Source: an uncultured Filifactor sp. | GTDB taxonomy: Bacteria; Bacillota; Clostridia; Peptostreptococcales; Filifactoraceae | Assembly: GCA_947254385.1 (NCBI GenBank) | Contig: CAMYCP010000092.1 | Coordinates: 1-5,664, forward strand | DNA: 5,664 nt | Reading direction: 5' to 3' | Part shown: positions 1 through 5,071 of the stretch, piece after piece | Layout: each line of letters begins with the position of its first letter | How positions within the stretch are numbered: position 1 is the stretch's first letter | Program-made: the position numbers and the translations under genes | Notes under the pieces: generated by a model | The model's database searches: none | What the model was told of the DNA's origin: nothing | The model's input: only the letters and a program-made list of their open reading frames with translations

Positions 1-71
1 ATTTATGTGATTATATTGTATAATATAAAAAGTAATTTGATGTTTTTTTTCGGTTTTACAGTTGTATACTT

Positions 72-100
72 TTTACAAAATATTAAGTATATGGTAAAAT
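72..100 (+). promoter_or_regulatory. Probable sigma-A-type promoter of the pilMNO operon
   Basis: The -35 box TTTACA (72-77) and the -10 box TAAAAT (95-100) each differ from consensus at one base and are separated by exactly 17 bp. A TG at 92-93 forms an extended -10 (TGN before the -10). Transcription would start near 106-108, giving a leader of about 270 nt before pilM. A short inverted repeat, TTGTA (62-66) and TACAA (74-78), overlaps the -35 box and could be an operator, but this is weak. The boxes are seen directly; activity is inferred. Confidence 0.6.
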
Positions 101-106
101 AACATA

Positions 107-376
107 GGTTTTAAAATGCGTCGAAATTTTTAAGTTTATTAAAATTATTCACGCAATAATATATTCACTATAACTTGATTGGGGTGTCGGGGAATTTTCG
201 CTTTACCGCTTAATTGATAAAAATTTCCCACGTTCGGTATGATATTTGAAATTACAATTTTTTGCCGGATGTAGACGTAAAGTCATTACTTTTAAGTATG
301 GGAGTTTGCTTTCGATACCCTTGTTATATGTAAGTAGCAAGGTAAATTAAAAACAACGAGTGTGGAGGTACGCATT
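107..376 (+). promoter_or_regulatory. Long structured 5' leader of pilM, class not recognised
   Basis: This non-coding stretch contains several inverted repeats that would fold as RNA. ATTATT (144-149) pairs with AATAAT (155-160). GGGGAATTTT (189-198) pairs with AAAATTTCCC (220-229) over 10 bp with one G-U pair. ACGTTCGGTA (230-239) pairs with TGCCGGATGT (263-272) over 10 bp with three G-U pairs and directly abuts the previous stem. CCTTGTTAT (319-327) pairs with GTAGCAAGG (334-342). A small GAC-GTAAA-GTC hairpin lies at 274-284. No stem is followed by a U-run, so none looks like a terminator. I could not match it to a known riboswitch. It may be a cis-regulatory RNA controlling translation or stability of the pil mRNA. 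Confidence 0.45.
364..368 (+). promoter_or_regulatory. Ribosome binding site of pilM
   Basis: GGAGG lies 8 nt before ATG 377. This decides the start: the upstream in-frame GTG at 362 overlaps the binding site itself and is unlikely to be used. Confidence 0.85.
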
Positions 377-1843
377 ATGTTGGGACAAAAAAATCCGAAA
401 GGCGCTGCGGCTAAAGCCGGTGCGTCCGCATCCAAAAATCCTAAAGTAACAAAAAAAGCCAAACAGGTAAAGCCTGCTAAAGCGTCCAAAAAACAGAAGA
501 ATAAGGTTAAAAATGAAATTCTGCTCTCTTTGGACATCGGCAGTAAAGAAGTCAAAGGTGTTTACGGTAAGGTTGAAGGCAGAAGAATTATAATTCAAAA
601 TGCATTTAAATCCAAGTCGGCAGTGCCTTGGTATAAAAACGGCAGGATTGAAGATGTAAATTCCGCTAAGAACGCTTTACAAACCATGATGCGTACTAAT
701 CGCATAAAACCTGGAAAGACGGCGTGCACGATCGACAGTACGGATATAATCAGAAGAGAGGTTGCGATACCTAAAGTTGAAGGCAAAGACATCTCGTCTC
801 TGGTAAGTTTTGAAATAAGTCAATACTTGCCGATCGACATAAGTTCTTATGTAATTCAACATAAAGTTATCAAAGAATTTGTCGAAAACGATACCGTAAA
901 ACTTCAACTTCTTATAACCGTTATGCCTAAAGTTATGGCTAAAGGTATTTTCGATCTTATAACTCAAGTGCAACTCACTCCCTATGCACTGGATGTACAC
1001 TTTAACTCTCTTGAAAAACTTATCCGCATGGAAATAGACTCCGGTGAACAGGGACGTAAAAATTGGGCTAAAAACATTGCCCTTGTCGACCTTGGAGCAA
1101 ATAAAACAAACATCGTAATGTTCAGCTCCGGAAAATACGTATTCAATACTATGATAGACTACAGCGAAAAGAATTTGTACGATGTCATATTGAACAACTC
1201 TAAAGTAGGCGGACAGGTGTCTCAGGAAGATTATGAATTTATTTTGTCACATATGTTTGATCCCCTGCCTGAATTAAATACACCTAAACCTCAGCCGACG
1301 CAAGCAATGCCTCAGGCAGGATACGGTCAACCGATGCCGCAGACGGGATATGGGCAGGCTGTGCCACAGACGGGACAAGCTCCGTATGGACAACCGATGC
1401 CTCAAGCAGGTTACGGTCAAATGCCATACGGTCAACCGATGCCTCAAGCAGGTTACGGTCAGCCGTCGCTTACTCCGATGGATATGCCTGCGGCAAGCGA
1501 ACTTGTCGGAGCGCAACTCTCTCCCGAAGAACAACGTGTATACTCCAAATTCGGCGGGAAAGTACAGCTTAACTCAGCTTTAGTGGAAAGTGTAAAAAAA
1601 CTGTCGGATGAAATAGAAAAGACCATACGTTATTTTTCTATGAAACAGGTACAAAACAACGTGGAAAACATATATCTGTACGGCGGTAATTCAAAGATAC
1701 TCGGGATTAACGGCTTTATGCAAAAGCAATTGTCCGTTCCGACCAGCGATTTACCGGATATGTACTGCATAGATATGCGAGGTGCCGATAAAAACGACCT
1801 GTCTCAGTATATTAATGCCATCGGTGCGATTATAAGACTTTAG
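377..1843 (+). CDS. pilM: Type IV pilus assembly protein PilM (actin-like ATPase), with N-terminal and internal insertions
   Basis: This 488-residue protein belongs to the PilM/FtsA-like actin-fold family, which sits on the cytoplasmic face of the membrane and links the PilN tail to the pilus motor. Visible motifs are a phosphate-1 loop LSLDIGSKEVKG (50-61), a phosphate-2 segment ALVDLGANKTNIVMF (235-249), an adenosine-type loop YLYGGNSKILGINGF (433-447) and the closing YINAIGAIIRL (478-488). Two parts are unusual for the family, whose members are typically about 350 residues. The first is a Lys/Ala-rich tail (1-46) before the first strand. The second is a Pro/Gln-rich repeat insertion (about 300-380, core 310-362) between the phosphate-2 region and the C-terminal helix LVESVKKLSDEIEKTIRYF (402-420). 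ATG 377 is chosen for its GGAGG spacing. It is the first gene of the operon; pilN starts 12 nt after its stop. The family call is firm; ATP binding is inferred from the motifs. Confidence 0.92.
   Translation: MLGQKNPKGAAAKAGASASKNPKVTKKAKQVKPAKASKKQKNKVKNEILLSLDIGSKEVKGVYGKVEGRRIIIQNAFKSKSAVPWYKNGRIEDVNSAKNALQTMMRTNRIKPGKTACTIDSTDIIRREVAIPKVEGKDISSLVSFEISQYLPIDISSYVIQHKVIKEFVENDTVKLQLLITVMPKVMAKGIFDLITQVQLTPYALDVHFNSLEKLIRMEIDSGEQGRKNWAKNIALVDLGANKTNIVMFSSGKYVFNTMIDYSEKNLYDVILNNSKVGGQVSQEDYEFILSHMFDPLPELNTPKPQPTQAMPQAGYGQPMPQTGYGQAVPQTGQAPYGQPMPQAGYGQMPYGQPMPQAGYGQPSLTPMDMPAASELVGAQLSPEEQRVYSKFGGKVQLNSALVESVKKLSDEIEKTIRYFSMKQVQNNVENIYLYGGNSKILGINGFMQKQLSVPTSDLPDMYCIDMRGADKNDLSQYINAIGAIIRL
1304..1462 (+). 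repeat. In-frame Pro-Met-Pro-Gln / Gly-Tyr-Gly-Gln repeat array inside pilM
   Basis: The 159 nt encode 53 residues made of units of the type PMPQAGYGQ: AMPQAGYGQ, PMPQTGYGQ, AVPQTGQAPYGQ, PMPQAGYGQ, then MPYGQ, then PMPQAGYGQ. The copies at 1394-1420 and 1436-1462 are 27-nt units identical except for the last base, 42 nt apart. Earlier copies have diverged at third codon positions. The pattern indicates growth by duplication, and copy number may vary between strains. Confidence 0.9.
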
Positions 1844-1850
1844 GAGGTGA
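1842..1850 (+). promoter_or_regulatory. Ribosome binding site of pilN, overlapping the pilM stop
   Basis: AGGAGGTGA is a near-perfect anti-16S match that begins inside the pilM stop codon TAG. Of the in-frame starts GTG 1847, TTG 1853 and ATG 1856, only ATG 1856 has normal spacing (8 nt after GGAGG). The overlap suggests translational coupling. Confidence 0.85.
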
Positions 1851-1855
1851 GCTTG

Positions 1856-2566
1856 ATGAGAGATTATAACTTTTTTGCGCCTTATATACAGACTAAACGG
1901 AAAAAAGCGGACATAAGTATGTTTATAATAGCGCTGCTATGTATAGGTATGGTGGGTTTGCTGGCACTTTCCGGAATAATATTTATGAATTTGAATTCCA
2001 AAAAAGCGGAACTTGATTCTCTTAAAGCCGCTATGGAAGATCCCAAGTATAAGGCTTCACAGAATGAGGCTAAACAACTGATGGACGAAAAATCACAACT
2101 TTCCATGGAAAAAGATTTCTTTTGGAAACTTCAAGGCGCTATGACCGAAGTACACAGGGTGAATGAAGAATTTATGAGATTTTTGGCGGCTGAAACCATC
2201 AAAGATCTCTATATAGCAAATATCAACATAACGGACAGAGAAATACAAATTCAGGGCGCAAGTTCCAGTAAACAAAACATCGCTCAGTTTGAACGTGATT
2301 TAAGAGCCACCGGTACTTTTGAGGATTTGACGGTGACGCAGATTGCTAAAGAAGAAAAAGATCAAAACGCTGTAGAACCCGGCACCGATATGTATTCTTT
2401 CCAAATGGTTATACATTCCAAACCCGGAGAACACACCAGCAGTCAAATGGAAGCGCTTCTGAAAGATGACGAAGATATGCCCGGTGCCGCACCGACAGAA
2501 GAAACACCCGCCACGGGCGAAAAAACTGAAGAACCGGCTCAACCGACGGAAACACCGGCACAATAG
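1856..2566 (+). CDS. pilN: Type IV pilus assembly protein PilN
   Basis: This 236-residue bitopic membrane protein follows the PilN plan. A short cytoplasmic N-terminus MRDYNFFAPYIQTKRKK holds the PilM-binding-type motif NFFAPY, corresponding to INLLPY in classical PilN. One hydrophobic helix spans about 19-44. A charged coiled-coil-like stretch (45-105) and a small alpha/beta outer domain (about 106-190) follow, the latter including IKDLYIANINITDREIQIQG. Known PilN proteins dimerise with PilO and receive PilM at the N-terminal tail. Residues 196-236 form an acidic tail rich in Pro, Thr and Glu that looks disordered and is not part of the usual domain. It lies 12 nt after pilM and 12 nt before pilO. 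Sequence similarity is low in this family, so the call rests on gene order, topology and the N-terminal motif. Confidence 0.87.
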   Translation: MRDYNFFAPYIQTKRKKADISMFIIALLCIGMVGLLALSGIIFMNLNSKKAELDSLKAAMEDPKYKASQNEAKQLMDEKSQLSMEKDFFWKLQGAMTEVHRVNEEFMRFLAAETIKDLYIANINITDREIQIQGASSSKQNIAQFERDLRATGTFEDLTVTQIAKEEKDQNAVEPGTDMYSFQMVIHSKPGEHTSSQMEALLKDDEDMPGAAPTEETPATGEKTEEPAQPTETPAQ

Positions 2567-2570
2567 GAGG
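2565..2570 (+). promoter_or_regulatory. Ribosome binding site of pilO, overlapping the pilN stop
   Basis: AGGAGG begins within the pilN stop codon TAG (2564-2566) and lies 8 nt before ATG 2579. The same arrangement is seen at the pilM-pilN junction, supporting a single coupled transcript. Confidence 0.8.
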
Positions 2571-2578
2571 GCGAAAAT

Positions 2579-4165
2579 ATGAAAACCAAAACTAAATCCA
2601 AAAAAATGAATATGAGCAAAAAAGAAAGAAATCTGCTCGTCATCGTATTACTTCTCGTAATAATCGTAATTTATTATATGTTTGTATTCCAGTCTCTTCA
2701 AGGCAAAGTAAGCAGTACCGAACAGGAAATAAGCGATACGCAAACCGCCAAGCAACAAGCCGACGCAAGCATAGCTCAAGTTGAGACCACAAAAACCGAA
2801 ATTGAGGGTTTGAAGGCGAAAATATATCCTATCGCTCAAAAATACTTCGGCTCGACAGATCAGGAAGAATTTATCATGAACATAAACAGGCTCAATCAAT
2901 TAAGCGGTTTAAACATAACGAATATCAGTTTTTCTGAATATCAATCGATAAATTTGGATCAACCTGCCGAAGGTACGCCCGCCGCCGCTCCGGCACCGCC
3001 CGCAGAAGGAACTGAAGGTGCACCCGCCGAAGGAACGCCTGCCGAAGGAACTGAGGGGGCACCTGCCGAAGGCGCATCCGCTCCGGCTGAGTCAAATACA
3101 ACGACCTCCGGACGTTCGACCGCCGATGTGACACAAGCGGCATCCGATGCCGAACTTTTGAAAAACGGTGAGGAAATTAAAGCTGGCGAAGACACGTCTT
3201 CCGACAACGTAAAACTTATGCAGGCACAACTGCAATTTACCGGCACTTATTCTCAAGTCTTGAAACTCCTGCACGAAATAGATCAAAACCCGAAAAACAT
3301 AATATCAAGTCAACTTCAAATGCAGCGTGAAGGAGATCCGTCTTTGGGTGAAGAAAAAGACACTCAAATGTCCGGAAACATACTTTTAAGTTTCTTCCAA
3401 GTAAAAAACGTGGACAATTATGTTGCAAAACTTCCGAGCGTGCTTGAAACTGCTCCTATTCCAAAATCTGGCAGAGATAATCCTTTCCTTTCTTATTCAT
3501 GGGCTTGGACATATGAAAGCGGTGCCGGCGGAGCCACACCGTCATATCAAGGTTCTCCCTCGACGCCGTCTCCCTCTCCTTCGCCAAATGCAATCAAACC
3601 TCCTACAGGACAAGCTCCGAGCAAACCTTCAAAACCTGCCGGCAAATCATCGCTACCTAAACCTGGAAAATCTGAAATTACACTGCAAAATAAAGAAGTG
3701 TACGGCTTTGAAGGTGACGATTTCGACATAAAAACTCCTGAGGGAGTAGAGGCTGAGGCTGTAGCCGTTACTGATACGATACAGACGGGGACGAAAGCCG
3801 CCAAACTCACTTACACTTTCTCCGGAAACGAAGATAACGAACGTATATATCTGGATCTTACATCCAAAAAGCTGGTTTTGAAACAAAAAGTTGAGGGTCT
3901 TGGACTTTCGATATACGCCGAACAGACACTTCCTCACGAAACCGGTATACGTATCAGAAAATCCGACGGCACTCCGGTGCTTATAGTACTGGCTAAAGAA
4001 ATATCGTGGAATGGCTGGAAAAATATCCTCTACGATCTTAAAGATCTTCAAAAAACCGATTTTCCGATAACGATAGAAGGAGTATATGTAGAAAATTCCA
4101 AAGGATCCGATGTACTTGACGGAACTTTGATATTCGACAATATGTTTATAAACTATCTGGAATAG
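2579..4165 (+). CDS. pilO: PilO-like type IV pilus protein with extra C-terminal jelly-roll-like domain
   Basis: At 528 residues this is more than twice the length of a typical PilO (about 200). In order: a lysine-rich cytoplasmic start (1-17), one membrane helix (18-37), a coiled-coil-like segment (about 40-85), and the PilO outer domain in two halves (86-128 and about 205-290). The halves include FTGTYSQVLKLLHEIDQNPK (220-239) and ILLSFFQV (268-275). An Ala/Glu/Gly/Pro repeat separates the two halves. GRDNPF (298-303) resembles the R-D-P-F motif of PilP-type proteins. A Ser/Pro/Lys linker (about 325-365) leads to a beta-rich domain (366-528). PilO partners PilN to form the alignment complex outside the membrane. 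The extra domain may contact the cell wall or pilus; that is inferred. It is the last gene before a stem-loop terminator. Confidence 0.85.
   Translation: MKTKTKSKKMNMSKKERNLLVIVLLLVIIVIYYMFVFQSLQGKVSSTEQEISDTQTAKQQADASIAQVETTKTEIEGLKAKIYPIAQKYFGSTDQEEFIMNINRLNQLSGLNITNISFSEYQSINLDQPAEGTPAAAPAPPAEGTEGAPAEGTPAEGTEGAPAEGASAPAESNTTTSGRSTADVTQAASDAELLKNGEEIKAGEDTSSDNVKLMQAQLQFTGTYSQVLKLLHEIDQNPKNIISSQLQMQREGDPSLGEEKDTQMSGNILLSFFQVKNVDNYVAKLPSVLETAPIPKSGRDNPFLSYSWAWTYESGAGGATPSYQGSPSTPSPSPSPNAIKPPTGQAPSKPSKPAGKSSLPKPGKSEITLQNKEVYGFEGDDFDIKTPEGVEAEAVAVTDTIQTGTKAAKLTYTFSGNEDNERIYLDLTSKKLVLKQKVEGLGLSIYAEQTLPHETGIRIRKSDGTPVLIVLAKEISWNGWKNILYDLKDLQKTDFPITIEGVYVENSKGSDVLDGTLIFDNMFINYLE
2963..3079 (+). 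repeat. Ala-Pro-Glu-Gly repeat region inside pilO
   Basis: Residues 129-167 are almost only Ala, Pro, Glu, Gly and Thr. Within them PAEGTEGAPAEGT (2999-3037) is followed directly by PAEGTEGAPAEGA (3038-3076), a 39-nt tandem duplication with a few third-position changes. It splits the PilO outer domain in two and is probably a flexible loop. Confidence 0.85.
3674..4162 (+). other. C-terminal beta-rich domain of PilO, carbohydrate-binding-module-like
   Basis: Residues 366-528 show the strand pattern of jelly-roll domains attached to some Bacillota secreted proteins. The segment GTKAAKLTYTFSG (404-416) is followed by IYLDL (423-427), GLGLSIYAEQ (440-449), an Arg-rich strand with SDGTPVL, the segment EISWNGWKNILYDL (474-487), then PITIEGVYVEN (496-506), and finally GTLIFDNMFINY (515-526). 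The W-x-GW-K plus I-x-GVYVEN plus F-DN order is what I associate with such galactose-binding-like folds. This is pattern recognition, not a search result. Confidence 0.5.
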
Positions 4166-4179
4166 ACGATTGCATTATG

Positions 4180-4220
4180 CTTAAGACATTGCGACATCAG
4201 TCGCAGTGTCTTAAGATTTT
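4180..4220 (+). terminator. Stem-loop after pilO, probable terminator with a weak U-tract
   Basis: CTTAAGACATTGCGAC (4180-4195) pairs with GTCGCAGTGTCTTAAG (4200-4215) over 16 bp with one G-U pair, around a 4-nt ATCA loop. It starts 14 nt after the pilO stop. Only a TTTT run (4217-4220) follows, so termination may be partial or the stem may protect the 3' end of the mRNA. Confidence 0.65.
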
Positions 4221-4240
4221 AATGATGCCGAACTTACTTT

Positions 4241-4270
4241 TTCTTATTTTAGCATTTCAGTTTGTATTAT
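4241..4270 (+). promoter_or_regulatory. Weak candidate promoter for the second unit
   Basis: A -10-like TATTAT (4265-4270) follows a poor -35 TTCTTA (4241-4246) at 18 bp. The region is T-rich, so chance matches are likely. A promoter is expected here because the stem-loop separates this unit from pilO. Confidence 0.25.
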
Positions 4271-4300
4271 TTTCAGTTATTTATTTGATGAAAGGTTATT

Positions 4301-5071
4301 ATGCTCTTTATTGAATCTTTGTCCATGGCTCTTGTTATATCTATAATATGCATATTTATAGTATGTCTTTCAACCGGTACGCTCTATTTGTTCGTTGAAA
4401 GAAGTATGCGTTATTTGGCATCTGCGGTCGCAATATTCGGCAGTGTAATTTTCTTCCATTATGTTCCTTTCAGATTGTATTTGATTGTGTCGGTTTTTTT
4501 TATACAATTTTTATTTCTTTATTTTTGGAAATTGACCGGACATTATATTTATACCGAAGAAGTTGATGAAATTTATGACGAAACTGATGAAACTGATAAA
4601 ACTAATGAAGCGGACGAAACTAAAAGAAGAAATAAAAAATTTTTATTTAACACAAAAAATAAATTATCTGAAATTAAGTCAAATATACAATTAACTAAAA
4701 TACATATAAACCCTAAAAAAGAAGAATCCGAAACAAAACAGAAAAATATAAAAAATAATGAAGATAATATTTTTTATGCCCTTGACAGAAATGCTCAAAT
4801 AAGAGAAAATAAAGGTGGTATAAAACTTTTTAAAACTGAACCGGATCGTGAGAATAATTTAAAAAATGCCGATTTTGAGCATATGTTCGACTTGGCGGAT
4901 TATTTTTTGATTAACGGTGAGATAGAAAAAAATCAACAACTTTTGTTAAATATATATCGTAACAACAATAACAATGATATCGGAATCAGAGCGGTACAAG
5001 AGTTGGTTAGACTATATGGAAAAGAAGTATTTCGCAATATAAAATCTTATGGAGGGACGTCAAATGTCTAA
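4301..5071 (+). CDS. Unrecognised membrane protein with three predicted N-terminal helices and a charged cytoplasmic-type tail
   Basis: I do not recognise this 256-residue protein. The first 77 residues are strongly hydrophobic and give about three membrane helices (near 7-29, 37-53 and 57-76). A low-complexity acidic run follows (93-107, D-E-T repeats), then a Lys/Asn/Glu-rich stretch that looks disordered (108-190). The last 60 residues may be helical: FEHMFDLADYFLINGEIEKN (192-211), then a run of five Asn (221-225) and IGIRAVQELVRLYGKEVF (227-244), which recalls a degenerate TPR-like helical pair. ATG 4301 follows AAAGG (4291-4295) at 5 nt. The gene is visibly richer in A+T than pilMNO. 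It ends 8 nt inside the next gene, so the two are probably co-transcribed. A link to pilus function is only positional. Confidence 0.75.
   Translation: MLFIESLSMALVISIICIFIVCLSTGTLYLFVERSMRYLASAVAIFGSVIFFHYVPFRLYLIVSVFFIQFLFLYFWKLTGHYIYTEEVDEIYDETDETDKTNEADETKRRNKKFLFNTKNKLSEIKSNIQLTKIHINPKKEESETKQKNIKNNEDNIFYALDRNAQIRENKGGIKLFKTEPDRENNLKNADFEHMFDLADYFLINGEIEKNQQLLLNIYRNNNNNDIGIRAVQELVRLYGKEVFRNIKSYGGTSNV
5051..5055 (+). promoter_or_regulatory. Ribosome binding site of the PRC-barrel gene
   Basis: GGAGG inside the end of the preceding gene lies 8 nt before ATG 5064. It supports that start and an 8-nt gene overlap (5064-5071). Confidence 0.8.

Noticed and set aside
11..50. AT-only hairpin (11-17 with 22-28), a TATAAT at 19-24 and a T-run at 43-50, possibly a terminator or promoter of an upstream gene.
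   Set aside because: The T-run lies 14 nt after the hairpin, the stem has no G-C pairs, and any -35 box would be outside the window. The boxes at 72-100 are much better.
274..284. GACGTAAAGTC resembles the GACGCAAAGCC strand of c-di-GMP-I (GEMM) riboswitches.
   Set aside because: The other conserved parts (a GCAAACC-type strand upstream and the GGUCUAA and GGGUUACC segments downstream) are not found at fitting positions. The upstream bases are also used in the strong 189-229 stem. One short match is not enough.
362..376. GTG at 362 as the pilM start, adding five residues.
   Set aside because: It overlaps its own GGAGG and leaves no binding site upstream, while ATG 377 has ideal spacing.
292..598. 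Open frames on the minus strand opposite the start of pilM.
   Set aside because: They run antisense to the well-supported pilM tail, lack ribosome binding sites and have shadow-like composition.
1304..1462. Repeat array considered as CRISPR or a mobile-element remnant.
   Set aside because: The units are in frame, code for protein, have no unique spacers and diverge mainly at third codon positions.
1274..1583. Open frames in other phases over the pilM repeat, rich in Arg, Cys and Leu.
   Set aside because: Repeats in one frame keep other frames open. Composition is unlike a real protein and there is no start signal.
1847..1855. GTG 1847 or TTG 1853 as the pilN start.
   Set aside because: Both lie inside or too close to the AGGAGGTGA site. 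ATG 1856 gives the normal spacing and the usual MRD-NFF start of this family.
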